A stretch of 64,000 nt of DNA from J054 sp965223095 (GCA_965223095.1 OZ244979.1:1798001-1862000), one strand, 5' to 3'. Positions 17,744-27,079 are shown, numbered from the stretch's first letter. Program-made: numbers and translations. The notes: generated by a model not told the origin, from the letters alone.

Positions 17744-17803
17744 GCTTGATTGGATTGCCCAGCCGAGGAATCTGGCTCGGGCCGCTCTGGCTGCGAACTA
17801 ACA

Positions 17804-18460
17804 ATGTACGTTCCGCCTGATTTCGAAGAAGAACGCATGGATGTGCTGCGCGAACTCATTTTGCAGTATCCGCTGGCGACCTTGGTGACGAAGACGACAG
17901 ATTCAATTGTCGCCAATCATATTCCCATGCAGCATCTTGCTGAGCCGGCCCCCTATGGGGTATTGAGAGGCCATATTGCGCGTGCCAACACCGTCTGGCG
18001 AGAAACATCCGCCGACGGTGACTGCTTGGCTATTTTTCAAGGACCCTCGGCTTATGTATCGCCGGGCTATTATCCGACCAAGCAGGAAACGGGCAAGGTG
18101 GTGCCCACTTGGAACTATGCAGTTGTGCATGCGCGCGGTCCCGTTCGTTTTGTTCATGACATCGACTGGTTGCGTTCCTTGGTTGAAAAGCAAACCAATC
18201 ATCACGAACGCGAACAGCCTGTTCCTTGGGAGGTAGACGACGCGCCGCCCCAGTACACGCAAGCGATGCTGGCCGCAATTGTCGGCGTTGAAATTGATAT
18301 CAAGGGGTTAATTGGCAAGTGGAAGCTCAGCCAGAATCGCCAGGAAAAAGATATCCATGGCGTGCTCGAGGGTTTGCGCCACAACGGTAGTGCTGAGGAG
18401 GCGAGGCTAGCGGACATGCTCCACGAGCGGGTGAGCAAGGGTTCGCCGGTGAAATCGTGA
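17804..18460 (+). CDS. paiB: PaiB-family FMN-binding protein
   Basis: I chose ATG 17804, which gives the standard N-terminus MYVPPDFEEER; the frame is open further upstream to 17750. The 218-aa product has the FMN-binding split-barrel pattern of the PaiB/negative regulator family: HIPMQHL, AYVSPGYYPTKQETGKVVPT, WNYAVVHARG, GLIGKWKLSQNR. In Bacillus PaiB is linked to repression of sporulation and protease genes, but the biochemical role in proteobacteria is unclear and may be heme- or flavin-related. It lies 60 bases after DAHP synthase and may share its transcript. Confidence 0.9.
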   Translation: MYVPPDFEEERMDVLRELILQYPLATLVTKTTDSIVANHIPMQHLAEPAPYGVLRGHIARANTVWRETSADGDCLAIFQGPSAYVSPGYYPTKQETGKVVPTWNYAVVHARGPVRFVHDIDWLRSLVEKQTNHHEREQPVPWEVDDAPPQYTQAMLAAIVGVEIDIKGLIGKWKLSQNRQEKDIHGVLEGLRHNGSAEEARLADMLHERVSKGSPVKS

Positions 18461-18530
18461 CCAGGGCTTTTGCGAACTGGGCGCTGTGCTCCCTAACGCT
18501 AGTTGGGCAAGAGTAGCTCGGCGGATTTCT

Positions 18531-19394
18531 CTAACGCAAAATAACCGTCTTAGCGCCGTTTAAAAACACGCGGTGTTCAAGGTGTAGTTTTACCGCCCTG
18601 GCTAAAGTAATACTCTCTACGTCCCGTCCCACGGCGGCTAGGTCATCGGGCGAATGACTATGATCAACGCGTTCTACCCCTTGTTCAATGATGGGGCCTT
18701 CATCCAGCTCGGTGGTCACATAGTGGGCCGTGGCGCCAATTAGCTTTACGCCCCGCTCGTGGGCTTTGTGATAAGGCTTGGCACCTTTAAAACCAGGTAG
18801 GAATGAGTGGTGAATATTTATGATTCGGCCGGCCAATTTCTGGCAGAGCTCCGGCGAAAGCACTTGCATGTAACGGGCTAAGACAACTAAGTCGGCTTTG
18901 GTGTCTTCCAAGATATCCAGTAATCGTGATTCAGCTTCGGCTTTCGTATTCTGTGTCACCGGAACATGGAAGAACGGAATGCGATGCCATTCGGCTAAGC
19001 TGGCCATATCCAAGTGATTTGAAACTACCGCCGGAATATCCATGGCTAGTGCACCAGTTCGATATCGATAAAGCAGATCATTCAGGCAATGATCTAAACG
19101 CGAGACCATGACGAGCACGCGCGGGCGCAAATTAATGTCGTGAACTTCCCATTGCATTTTGAACTTTTCAGCAATGGCTCTGAATTCTTGGCTAAAGCGC
19201 CGGCGCGAAAAATTTTGACTTTGGGGTGTAAAGCAAACGCGCATGAAAAAGCGCTGGGTGTCGTGATCGCCATAGTGAGAGGATTCCTCAACAAAATGGC
19301 CCGCGTCACGCAGGTAGCTCGCCACAGCGGCCACGATACCAATCGTATCGGGACAAATCGCCGTTAGAACAAAAGATTGCTGGGCTTTTGGCAT
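18531..19394 (-). CDS. purU: Formyltetrahydrofolate deformylase
   Basis: The 287-aa enzyme hydrolyses 10-formyl-tetrahydrofolate to formate and tetrahydrofolate, balancing one-carbon pools and supplying formate for PurT. An N-terminal ACT domain (FVLTAICPDTIGIVAAVASY onward, to about residue 85) senses methionine/glycine in E. coli. The C-terminal formyltransferase-fold domain has IINIHHSFLPGFKGAKPYHK (active-site Asn/His region) and TTELDEGPIIEQ with the catalytic Asp. Length agrees with E. coli PurU (280 aa). It is convergent with paiB and divergent from the glutamine-synthetase-like gene. Confidence 0.95.
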   Translation of the reverse strand: MPKAQQSFVLTAICPDTIGIVAAVASYLRDAGHFVEESSHYGDHDTQRFFMRVCFTPQSQNFSRRRFSQEFRAIAEKFKMQWEVHDINLRPRVLVMVSRLDHCLNDLLYRYRTGALAMDIPAVVSNHLDMASLAEWHRIPFFHVPVTQNTKAEAESRLLDILEDTKADLVVLARYMQVLSPELCQKLAGRIINIHHSFLPGFKGAKPYHKAHERGVKLIGATAHYVTTELDEGPIIEQGVERVDHSHSPDDLAAVGRDVESITLARAVKLHLEHRVFLNGAKTVILR

Positions 19395-19530
19395 GGTTTG
19401 CTCAGTGGGTTGCTCATGGTGTCGGCATGGACAAATCTTCGACGTCAGCAGAATAGTAGTCAGGCGTGACGGCTAAAGCGAGTTTGGTCACAATGCCATA
19501 CTAAATTGGGCCAAGAAAGATGTATTTAAA

Positions 19531-20877
19531 ATGTCCGCCGTTACCGAGTTAGAGAACTTCCTGCGCCGTAACCCGAGGACCCGTGGGATTGAGCTGTTGA
19601 TCCCCGATATCAATGGTATTTTGCGCGGCAAGCGAATCGGCCCTGGAGAATTGTTAAACCTCTATTCAAAGGGCATCAACCTGCCTACCTCGTCTACCCT
19701 CATGGATAGCCGCGGACGCGTGGTGACGGATCTTGAATACGGCGGTTTGGATGGTGACCCCGACTGCATTTGCCATCCGGTACCGGGAACGCTGGTTCCG
19801 GTGCCGTGGCTGGCGGATGGCATGGCGCAGTGTTTGCTCGGTATGGAGCAAGCATCTACCACGGCAAGTTTCGCCGATAGCCGTCAGGTTCTTCGCGGTG
19901 TTTGCGAGCGATTGCAGTCCGATGGATTCACGCCCGTCAGCGCTGTGGAGCTGGAGTTCTATTTTCTGGAAAACGCCGATGCAACAAACCCTCAACCCCG
20001 CGGCGGCCGCAGCCCCGGGACGAGTCTGCGCCAAACTGGACCGCAGATGTTTAGCTTGGAAGATTTGCAAGATCTTGATCCCTTGCTTGCGGATATCGAA
20101 AAATACTGCGGCATGCAGTCATTGCCTGCCAGTACGGCGGTTTCTGAATACGCGCCCGGGCAGTTCGAAATAAACTTACAACAGGTGCAAGATCCGGTAC
20201 TGGCTTGCGACCACGCCGTACTACTAAAACGCTTAATCAGAGGCACGGCAAAAGATCATGGTTTGGCCGTGAGTTTCATGGCGAAACCATTCACTGAACA
20301 CAGTGGTTCTGGTCAGCATCTGCACGTGAGCTTGCTGGACAAGCAGGGGGGCAACGCACTGGCTGCCGACGCTGACTTTGGGCACGCGGTGGCAGGATTA
20401 CTCGCGCTGTTGCCGGCATCTATGCTCATATTTTGTCCGAATCCGAATTCTTATCGCCGGCTTCAACCTGGCTACTTTGCGCCCACAGCCGCCAATTGGG
20501 GTCGCAATCATCGCGGCGTTGCGGTTCGCGAACCCTTGTCCGATCCGTCCAACCGGCGGCTTGAACATCGCGTGGCCGGGGCCGATGCGAATCCCTACCT
20601 GACCATGGCCGCGATGCTGGCCGGCATGCACTATGGCCTTAGCAATCAGCTGAAACCACCGCCCCCATTGCGTGCCGGGCAAGAAATCGACCAGCCAGGC
20701 AGCCTCGCGCTGAATTGGCGCGAAGCCTGGGTAGCCTTTGTTAATGGGCAGTATTTACCCCGCTATCTCGGCCAGGCTTTCGTGGATTGTTATGCCACCG
20801 CCAGGCGTTGGGAGTGCGAGGCCTTCGATGCGCAGGTCTCCACGGTGGACTATGCCTGGTATTTGCGTGCCATTTGA
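19531..20877 (+). CDS. Glutamine synthetase-family ligase (gamma-glutamylpolyamine synthetase-like)
   Basis: The 448-aa protein has the glutamine synthetase fold: beta-Grasp N-domain (VTELENFLRRNPRTRGIELLIPDINGILRGK), then the catalytic barrel with VSAVELEFYFLE, HSGSGQHLHVSLLD and NRRLEHRVAGADANPYLTMAAML. Length and the early phrase on RGKRI are typical of PuuA/GlnA3-type enzymes that glutamylate amines rather than ammonia. No other putrescine-catabolism gene sits alongside it, so the amine substrate is open. It is divergent from purU and followed after 94 bases by an acyl-CoA dehydrogenase with its own likely promoter. Confidence 0.87.
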   Translation: MSAVTELENFLRRNPRTRGIELLIPDINGILRGKRIGPGELLNLYSKGINLPTSSTLMDSRGRVVTDLEYGGLDGDPDCICHPVPGTLVPVPWLADGMAQCLLGMEQASTTASFADSRQVLRGVCERLQSDGFTPVSAVELEFYFLENADATNPQPRGGRSPGTSLRQTGPQMFSLEDLQDLDPLLADIEKYCGMQSLPASTAVSEYAPGQFEINLQQVQDPVLACDHAVLLKRLIRGTAKDHGLAVSFMAKPFTEHSGSGQHLHVSLLDKQGGNALAADADFGHAVAGLLALLPASMLIFCPNPNSYRRLQPGYFAPTAANWGRNHRGVAVREPLSDPSNRRLEHRVAGADANPYLTMAAMLAGMHYGLSNQLKPPPPLRAGQEIDQPGSLALNWREAWVAFVNGQYLPRYLGQAFVDCYATARRWECEAFDAQVSTVDYAWYLRAI

Positions 20878-20923
20878 GAATACGGCTTGGTGCTAAGGGT
20901 CTAGCCAGCCGATAGCTGCAGAT

Positions 20924-20932
20924 TGCTACAAT
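20924..20932 (+). promoter_or_regulatory. Extended -10 promoter before the acyl-CoA dehydrogenase
   Basis: TGC-TACAAT at 20924-20932 is a close match to the extended -10 box (TGnTATAAT), 40 bases before the start codon at 20972. No clear -35 is seen, as is common with extended -10 promoters. Confidence 0.4.
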
Positions 20933-20971
20933 AGCCGATTCATAAGAATAAGCCCGCGTAAGAGGTTCACC

Positions 20972-22747
20972 ATGGCGGAGTATCACGCACCCGTAAAAGA
21001 CATGTTGTTCGTGCTCCAGGAGTTGGTTGGGCTTGCCGAACTTGCTCAGTTACCGGGTTTCGAGGAGGCAACACCGGATCTTGTGGCGGCGGTTTTGGAA
21101 GAGGCGTCGCAGTTCGCCAGCGAGGTTATTGCGCCCACCAATGTCGTGGGGGACCAACAAGGCACACGGGTAGTGGATGATGCCGTGCAAGTGCCCGATG
21201 AGTTCACCGCTGCCTATGGACAATACGTCGAGAATGGCTGGTCAGGTCTCGCACATTCCCCAGAATATGGCGGGCAAGGACTGCCCCATGTCTTGGGTAC
21301 CGCCGTGCACGAAATGTTGCAATCAGCAAACTTGGCTTGGTCCCTTTGTCCGCTGTTGAGTCAGGGTGCGGTACGCGCCATTCAGGCGCATGGCAGCGAC
21401 CAACTCAAAGGGCAGTATATTGAGAAAATGGTTTCCGGCGAATGGACCGGCACCATGAATCTCACTGAGCCGCAAGCGGGATCAGATCTAGCGGCCGTGC
21501 GCAGCAGCGCCGTACCCGATGGAGATGCCTACCGGGTTACTGGACAGAAAATCTTCATTACTTGGGGCGATCATGACATGGCGGAGAATGTCGTCCACCT
21601 GGTCTTGGCACGCTTGCCCGATGCACCGGAGGGCGTGCGCGGTATTTCACTATTCGTGGTGCCAAAGTACGCAGTCAATCCTGATGGCAGTTGCGGCGAG
21701 CGTAACCAACTGCGGCCGGTTTCCGTTGAACATAAGTTGGGTATACACGGCAGTCCAACTTGCGTTATGGCCTTTGAAAACGCCAAGGGTTATCTGTTGG
21801 GTCCCGAGAATCGTGGCTTGGCCTGCATGTTTACGATGATGAACGAGGCACGCTTGGGCGTCGGACTGGAGGGGGTCGCCGTTTCCGAGGCGGCCTATCA
21901 GCAGTCGGTGAGCTATGCGCGCGAGCGGGTCCAGGGCAGCGTCGCGGGGACGGATGAGCGTCGCGCCATCATTGATCACCCAGATGTCCGGCGAATGTTG
22001 TTTACGCAGCGGGCGTATATTGAGGCCATGCGGGCTCTGGTCTATGTGACCGCTGGCCATATAGATCGCGCCCATCATTGCACCAAAGACTCCGGACGCG
22101 AGCATCACCAATCTAGAGCGGATTTACTGATACCCATTGTCAAAGCATGGTGCACGGAAATGGGTCAGGTCTTAACTTCACTCGCGCTGCAAGTTCACGG
22201 TGGTATGGGTTACGTAGAAGAAACCGGTGTTGCGCAGCATTATCGAGACGTAAGAATCACGACGATCTATGAAGGTACAACGGGTATTCAGGCCAATGAT
22301 TTAGTCGGCCGTAAGACTCTGCGCGATGGTGGCGCGGCGTTTCGAGAGCTCTTAGTGGATATGCAGGCCACCCTGAACGAGCTCGCCGCGCTGGATGATG
22401 ATCTGCGGATCGTTCATGACGCGCTCAGCCAGGGATACGACGCCTTAAAGGCAGCCCTTGAATGGATCCTTGAAAATGCCGCGAAAGATCCCGTGGCTGG
22501 CGGCGCGGCCAGCTATCACTTGGTGATGCTAGCGGGGATTGTTTGCGGCGGTTGGCAAATGGCGCGAGCCGGCCTGGCGGCACAGCGGGCGCTGGCGCAA
22601 GGCACGGACGATCGCGATTTTTACGCGGCGAAAATCGCCACGGCTAATTATTACTCACAACAAATTATGCCCCAGGCACTGGCTCATGGGCAGGTGATCG
22701 GCCACGGCGCGGCATCTTTGATGGCTCTGCCGGCGGATAGCTACTGA
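20972..22747 (+). CDS. Acyl-CoA dehydrogenase, about 590-aa type
   Basis: The 591-aa flavoprotein belongs to the long acyl-CoA dehydrogenases with an extra C-terminal domain. Visible features are an N-terminal acyl-CoA dehydrogenase-like segment, the FAD/substrate loop MNLTEPQAGSDLAAVRS, the FITWGDHD segment, LQVHGGMGYVEETGVAQHYRD and YEGTTGIQANDLVGRK, where the Glu is the expected catalytic base, then a C-terminal helical domain. It would oxidise an acyl-CoA to enoyl-CoA, passing electrons to ETF. AAGAGG precedes the start. Chain-length preference cannot be read from sequence. Confidence 0.92.
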   Translation: MAEYHAPVKDMLFVLQELVGLAELAQLPGFEEATPDLVAAVLEEASQFASEVIAPTNVVGDQQGTRVVDDAVQVPDEFTAAYGQYVENGWSGLAHSPEYGGQGLPHVLGTAVHEMLQSANLAWSLCPLLSQGAVRAIQAHGSDQLKGQYIEKMVSGEWTGTMNLTEPQAGSDLAAVRSSAVPDGDAYRVTGQKIFITWGDHDMAENVVHLVLARLPDAPEGVRGISLFVVPKYAVNPDGSCGERNQLRPVSVEHKLGIHGSPTCVMAFENAKGYLLGPENRGLACMFTMMNEARLGVGLEGVAVSEAAYQQSVSYARERVQGSVAGTDERRAIIDHPDVRRMLFTQRAYIEAMRALVYVTAGHIDRAHHCTKDSGREHHQSRADLLIPIVKAWCTEMGQVLTSLALQVHGGMGYVEETGVAQHYRDVRITTIYEGTTGIQANDLVGRKTLRDGGAAFRELLVDMQATLNELAALDDDLRIVHDALSQGYDALKAALEWILENAAKDPVAGGAASYHLVMLAGIVCGGWQMARAGLAAQRALAQGTDDRDFYAAKIATANYYSQQIMPQALAHGQVIGHGAASLMALPADSY

Positions 22748-22775
22748 GCTTGCGTCTGCTGCCGGCGACTTCGAG

Positions 22776-23162
22776 CTACGGCATCGGGGGTGTTTTTTGA
22801 TCCCACAGGGGCCCGGAAGCTCCGAAGAAAGCCAGCAGCGTGAGGTCTTCTTCCACATCAAAGAATGAGTGTTCCGTGGTGGCCCGAACGAATAAAATCG
22901 TGCCGGGTCTTACCTCATGTTCCTGATCGTCCACCTGTAGCCGCGCGCGGCCTTCGGCGACGAAATAGATTTCGTCTTCTAGATGAGGGGCCTGCATATC
23001 TTTAGCACCCGCGGGTAGCCGGTAAATGGCGCCACTGAGGCTGGGTACCCGAAGAAATTCCAAAAACCGGGGCTCGCTGCCGGCGACTTTGGCGCTGAGT
23101 TCATCCAGAGAAAAGACCTGCCAAACCGGCTCTGATGGAGAAGATTTGATGGGCTTGGCCAT
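22776..23162 (-). CDS. Small cupin-domain protein
   Basis: The 128-aa protein is a single cupin barrel: the first motif is in APHLEDEIYFVAEGRARLQV, and the second, GTILFVRATTEHSFFDVEE, includes the late histidine. Together they give likely metal ligands, though the first motif has only one histidine. The protein is probably cytoplasmic. Similar single-cupin proteins are sugar isomerases, dioxygenases or binding proteins, and no specific function can be assigned. It is convergent with the acyl-CoA dehydrogenase gene and divergent from the transsulfuration enzyme gene. Confidence 0.8.
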   Translation of the reverse strand: MAKPIKSSPSEPVWQVFSLDELSAKVAGSEPRFLEFLRVPSLSGAIYRLPAGAKDMQAPHLEDEIYFVAEGRARLQVDDQEHEVRPGTILFVRATTEHSFFDVEEDLTLLAFFGASGPLWDQKTPPMP

Positions 23163-23221
23163 GCCCTAATCATCCGCAAACCCGTGCTGTTGCGCAACTG
23201 TGATCGCTGATCTCCAATGCC

Positions 23222-23230
23222 TGCTAGAAT
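23222..23230 (+). promoter_or_regulatory. Extended -10 promoter before the transsulfuration gene
   Basis: TGC-TAGAAT at 23222-23230 matches the extended -10 consensus and lies 28 bases before the start codon at 23259, which has a clear ribosome binding site (TAGGAG). Confidence 0.4.
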
Positions 23231-23258
23231 GCGCCGCCTGCGCGGGTAGGAGAACCCC

Positions 23259-24404
23259 ATGGGCTTTAACACCAAACAAATACACAGCGGCGTCGAGCCC
23301 GATCCAGTGTCTGGATCCATCCTCACGCCGATTTATCAGACCACGACCTATGTGCAGCCGTCGGTTGATGACTATCTGGCGAAAGGTTACTCGTATTCGC
23401 GTTCGGCGAATCCAACGGTGCGCGCCTTGGAGAAAAAGCTAGCTGACCTTGAAGGCGGTGCGGACTGTACTTGTTACGGCACCGGTATGTCGGCCATTAA
23501 CGCGCTATTCCTGGCCTACTTGAACGCGGGCGACCATTGCATTATTTCCGATGTGGTTTATGGCGGGACTTACCGCTTGGCGACGCAAATTTACAGTCGT
23601 TTCGGTGTGGATTTTTCTTTCGTTGACACTGCGGATACAACATCTGTCAGAGATGCGCTGCGCGATAACACCGCACTAATTCTGACGGAGACGCCGGCAA
23701 ATCCGACTTTAAAGCTCACTGATCTGGAGGCCGTTTCGGATATTGCGCGCACGAGAAATATTCCCCATGCGGTAGATAACACTTTCTTGACGCCCTACTA
23801 CCAGCGGCCTTTGGAACTGGGCGCTGATCTAGTCGTTCACAGTACGACGAAATATTTTGATGGCCATAACGCTACCGTAGGTGGTGCAGTAGTCGCAGGC
23901 AATCAAGAGCATGATGAAAAGATTCGCTTTGTACAGAATGCCACCGGCAGCATCATGTCGCCGCAGGTTGCGTTCCTGACCTTGCAAGGTTGTAAGACTT
24001 TGGCGCAACGTATCGCGGCCCAGTCAGCCAATGCGCTAGCCATAGCACAGTTCCTGCAGACGCACCCGCGTGTCGCTACTGTGTGCTATCCGGGTTTGGA
24101 TTCTTTTCCGCAGGCGGAGCTGGCTCGGCGGCAGGCATCGGGTTTCGGCGCGATGTTGTGGTTTGAGGTAAAAGGGGGCGTAAATGCCGGTAAAGCCCTG
24201 ATGGATAAGATCACCCTTTGGTCTTTGGCCGAGAATTTGGGTTCTGTTGAGTCCTTAATCACTCATCCGGTCACCATGACTCATGCCGATGTCGAAGCGG
24301 CCGAGCGTCAGCGTGTCGGTATCACTGATGGATTGGTGCGCTTGTCTGTGGGCTTGGAAGATGCCGATGACTTGATTGCCGCATTGGCCAAAGCTTTGGA
24401 TTAG
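23259..24404 (+). CDS. Cystathionine gamma-synthase / gamma-lyase family PLP enzyme
   Basis: The 381-aa enzyme is a Cys/Met-metabolism PLP enzyme. SYSRSANPTVRALEKKLADL near the N-terminus and HSTTKYFDGHNATVGGAVV with the PLP-binding lysine (Lys198) are diagnostic. The C-terminal ESLITHPVTMTHADVEAAER and VRLSVGLEDADDLI bind the substrate carboxylate. It either makes cystathionine from an activated homoserine (MetB) or cleaves cystathionine or methionine (MetC/gamma-lyase); sequence alone does not decide. Ribosome binding site TAGGAG precedes ATG 23259. Confidence 0.92.
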   Translation: MGFNTKQIHSGVEPDPVSGSILTPIYQTTTYVQPSVDDYLAKGYSYSRSANPTVRALEKKLADLEGGADCTCYGTGMSAINALFLAYLNAGDHCIISDVVYGGTYRLATQIYSRFGVDFSFVDTADTTSVRDALRDNTALILTETPANPTLKLTDLEAVSDIARTRNIPHAVDNTFLTPYYQRPLELGADLVVHSTTKYFDGHNATVGGAVVAGNQEHDEKIRFVQNATGSIMSPQVAFLTLQGCKTLAQRIAAQSANALAIAQFLQTHPRVATVCYPGLDSFPQAELARRQASGFGAMLWFEVKGGVNAGKALMDKITLWSLAENLGSVESLITHPVTMTHADVEAAERQRVGITDGLVRLSVGLEDADDLIAALAKALD

Positions 24405-24562
24405 CCTATCGGTCGCGCGGCCAATGCCGCGTGCTTTGTGCCAACTTCATGATGCCGTTGATCGGATCAACATGTGCTAGGGGCACCGCGCCAAAGCGCT
24501 ACCCCTCGTCTTGTTGCCGGGTGTTCCCGGGAGCGAAGTGATGATTATCGTTCAGCACAAGC

Positions 24563-24591
24563 CTTGAAAAGTTACGATTCATGCCCCAGAT
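24563..24591 (+). promoter_or_regulatory. Sigma-32-type heat-shock promoter of hsp20
   Basis: CTTGAAA (24563-24569), a 14-base spacer and CCCCAGAT (24584-24591) closely match the enterobacterial RpoH consensus CTTGAA-N13-14-CCCCATnT. It lies about 63 bases upstream of the Hsp20 start codon, which makes heat-shock control likely. Confidence 0.75.
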
Positions 24592-24653
24592 CTATGCCTG
24601 GAGCGGCGTCGTACTCGTCGCCCCAGTTGATTTAGATAGAGTGGAGGCCAGCT

Positions 24654-25094
24654 ATGAGCTTACTGACCTGGAGCCCCTTGCGGGAGTTTGAAGACATTTT
24701 TAACATTTACGGCCGTTCGCTAGACAACGCCGCGGCGCGTGCTGATAGCGGCGGTCGCAAGACCCAGTGGCGGCCGGCTGCAGATATATCGGAGACTGAC
24801 AAGGATTACGTCATTCGACTCGCTTTACCAGGCGTGAGTCGCGAGGATGTGGATGTGCGCGTTCACGAATCCGTGATTACTATTAAAGGCGAACGTCAGG
24901 TGAACAAGATTGACGACACCGAGCGTCAACATCGTGTGGAGTCGGCGTATGGCAGTTTCGAACGCCAGTTCAATCTGCCGGAGAATATTGACGAGAGCAA
25001 TATTCGGGCCACGAGCAAGGACGGTGTATTGCAGGTGTTCGTCCCCAAGCAAGAAGTTGCCAAACCCCAGGCGATAGAGATTACGGTTAACTGA
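24654..25094 (+). CDS. Hsp20 / alpha-crystallin family small heat-shock protein
   Basis: The 146-aa chaperone has a short N-terminal arm, an alpha-crystallin domain (about residues 40-132) with ALPGVSREDVDVRVHESVIT and GSFERQFNLPENIDESNIRA, and the C-terminal I-x-I motif in AIEITVN, which mediates oligomerisation. Small heat-shock proteins bind unfolding clients without ATP. A strong GGAGG site precedes the start, an RpoH-type promoter lies upstream and a GCGA-loop terminator follows, so it is a single-gene transcript. Confidence 0.94.
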   Translation: MSLLTWSPLREFEDIFNIYGRSLDNAAARADSGGRKTQWRPAADISETDKDYVIRLALPGVSREDVDVRVHESVITIKGERQVNKIDDTERQHRVESAYGSFERQFNLPENIDESNIRATSKDGVLQVFVPKQEVAKPQAIEITVN

Positions 25095-25118
25095 CAGAAT
25101 CGCTGTTCAAGGATGAGT

Positions 25119-25146
25119 AAAGGGGGCGCGAGCCCCCTTTCTTTTT
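25119..25146 (+). terminator. Rho-independent terminator after hsp20
   Basis: AAAGGGGGC (25119-25127) pairs perfectly with GCCCCCTTT (25132-25140) around a GCGA tetraloop and is followed by CTTTTT. This is a strong intrinsic terminator. Confidence 0.92.
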
Positions 25147-25290
25147 CCATAATAACTTTTTTTGCTCAGTTGACAGAATCCCATAAAGACCCGGTAAACG
25201 GTGATTCCTATCCGCGCGCAGAGATCGTCCGGGCACTATTCTGCAGCCCTTGCTGTAAATATCGGTACCGACCGATTCGGATTCTTCGCG

Positions 25291-25674
25291 ATGTATTGGC
25301 TGTTACTACGTCTATCCAAGGGGCTTGCTTGCCTCTATCTCGCGCTGGCGGTGTCACCGGCCTGGGCGGACGACGCGCAGCCTGAGACTGTCACTCGTAA
25401 GCTCAATACCGATGCACCCCAGCTTGATTCAGAAGAGCTAAGCCGCACTCGCGCCAAGGATAAAACCGCAGCCGAGCGGCGGAGCCTGCGCGAGTCACTA
25501 TTCGCTAGCAGTCTCACCCGGCAAGATAAGCCGTCATCAGGCTGGGCGCCGGCGCCCGAGTATTATGCCGTTCGGCCCGATCTCGTCGCCGGGTGGAAGC
25601 CGTCCTCGGGGATGAGTTTGGACTTCGATGATCGTAGCGAAACCGTGACCGTGGAGTGGCGCCTGGGATTTTAG
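25291..25674 (+). CDS. Secreted protein of unknown function, 127 aa
   Basis: ATG 25291 gives a clean signal peptide (MYWLLLRLSKGLACLYLALA, cleavage after AWA). The frame is open upstream to 25201 but that start would bury the signal. The mature protein is charged and probably helical in its first part (LDSEELSRTRAKDKTAAERR), then has a segment with APAPEYYAVRPDLVAGW and ends in TVEWRLGF, whose terminal aromatic and alternating residues suggest a short outer-membrane-associated strand. No family is recognised. Confidence 0.6.
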   Translation: MYWLLLRLSKGLACLYLALAVSPAWADDAQPETVTRKLNTDAPQLDSEELSRTRAKDKTAAERRSLRESLFASSLTRQDKPSSGWAPAPEYYAVRPDLVAGWKPSSGMSLDFDDRSETVTVEWRLGF

Positions 25675-25751
25675 GCTGCGCCTGACAGGTCTAAAAGGAC
25701 GCCGTGACAATGTGTTGCTGACCGTCCGCGCGCATACGCTATGATGGCGGC

Positions 25752-27077
25752 ATGTTGCGCCAATTGCTTTTTCTACTCGCCATTCTGGTCGCCGCACCGA
25801 CCGCTGCTAGACCAACAAGCAGCCCACCGGTTCCCGATCTGCCACCCGGCGGCGATAGCACCTTTCGCCGCCCGGAGGTGATCGGTTGGATAGATGGCGC
25901 TGTTCCCAAAGCACCCGCGGGGTTTCGCGTCGAGAGATTTGCCGATGGTTTTGATTCCTGTCGCTGGCTGTACGTTCTACCTAACGGCGACGTGCTTGTC
26001 ACGCAGGCGCGCACCGAGAGCATGGGTGGGTTTCCGCCCGAAGTTTTAGAGGCCCTGCTTAAGCAAGATGTTTTCGGCCCGTCGGCAAACAACATCATCT
26101 TATTGCGACAAACTCCAAATGGATTGTTGCGCACGGTCTTTCTAGATGGCTTGAACCAGCCCCATGGCATGCTATTACATGAGGGGTTTTTCTACGTTGC
26201 TAATACTGATGCCTTGCTGAGATTTCCCTACGAAGAGGGGATGACAAGTATCCGAGCAGCGGCTGAAAAAATCTTGGATATACCGGCTGGAGAAGAAATA
26301 AATCCCTGGAACAACCATTGGACTCGCAGTTTGGTTGTGAGTCCCGACGCCAGCAAGCTTTATCTGGCTGTCGGTTCGGCGACGGATGCCGACGCCGATG
26401 GTAATGAACATCCTGAGCGTGCTGCCATTTGGGAGCTGAATGTAGACGGCAGCGACAAGCGCTTGTTCGCAACGGGTTTACGCAATCCAGTCGGCTTGGC
26501 CTTTGCACCACAGACCGGGGAACTGTGGACTACGGTCAATGAGCGCGATGGATTGGGCGCCAAGATTCCACCTGATTATTTAGCGCGTGTTGTCGACGGC
26601 GAGTTTTATGGTTGGCCCTGGGTCTATTTTGGTACCTATCCCGATCCGACGCAGATGCGTCTGGCGCCGAACAAAGTCGCGGCGGCGAAGGCGCGGGCGC
26701 GGGTGCCTGAACTCGCCTTGGGCGGGCATTCAGTGCCTTTAGGTCTATTGTTTTATGCCCGTGAGAGCTTTCCTGATCGTTACCGGCAAGGCGCCTTTGT
26801 GGCGCGGCGCGCTGGGGTAGGCCGGGCGGACTTTGTCGGACCGGATGTGATTTTTGCGCCGTTTGAGCGAGGTTCACCAACCGGTGTGATTGAGCCTTTT
26901 TTGACCGGGTTTATTGCCGATGCCGAGCGTGGCACCGTGCACGGACGGGCTGTTGGTTTGGCGGTAATGCCGGATGGTTCCTTGCTCGTGTCGGATGACG
27001 GCGCCAATGTTATTTGGCGGGTCGCCTATGCAGGCGAACTGCCGGCCCCGAATACCGCGAGCAGAGATCAGCCTTAG
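25752..27077 (+). CDS. PQQ-dependent sorbosone dehydrogenase-like beta-propeller protein
   Basis: The 441-aa protein starts with a signal peptide (MLRQLLFLLAILVAAPTAA). The mature part follows the sorbosone/glucose dehydrogenase propeller: GFRVERFADGFDSCRWLYVLPNGDVLV, GLNQPHGMLLHEGFFYVAN, LRNPVGLAFAPQTGELWTTVNERDGLG, GGHSVPLGLLFYARESFP and a late VMPDGSLLVSDDGANVIWRV. Family members are periplasmic quinoprotein sugar or aldose dehydrogenases. Whether this one binds PQQ and which sugar it uses is not decided. It is convergent with the mevalonate operon. Confidence 0.85.
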   Translation: MLRQLLFLLAILVAAPTAARPTSSPPVPDLPPGGDSTFRRPEVIGWIDGAVPKAPAGFRVERFADGFDSCRWLYVLPNGDVLVTQARTESMGGFPPEVLEALLKQDVFGPSANNIILLRQTPNGLLRTVFLDGLNQPHGMLLHEGFFYVANTDALLRFPYEEGMTSIRAAAEKILDIPAGEEINPWNNHWTRSLVVSPDASKLYLAVGSATDADADGNEHPERAAIWELNVDGSDKRLFATGLRNPVGLAFAPQTGELWTTVNERDGLGAKIPPDYLARVVDGEFYGWPWVYFGTYPDPTQMRLAPNKVAAAKARARVPELALGGHSVPLGLLFYARESFPDRYRQGAFVARRAGVGRADFVGPDVIFAPFERGSPTGVIEPFLTGFIADAERGTVHGRAVGLAVMPDGSLLVSDDGANVIWRVAYAGELPAPNTASRDQP

Positions 27078-27079
27078 TC

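Noticed and set aside
24479..24508. Hairpin after the transsulfuration gene (AGGGG with CCCCT)
   Set aside because: Imperfect stem and no T-run; function not supportable.
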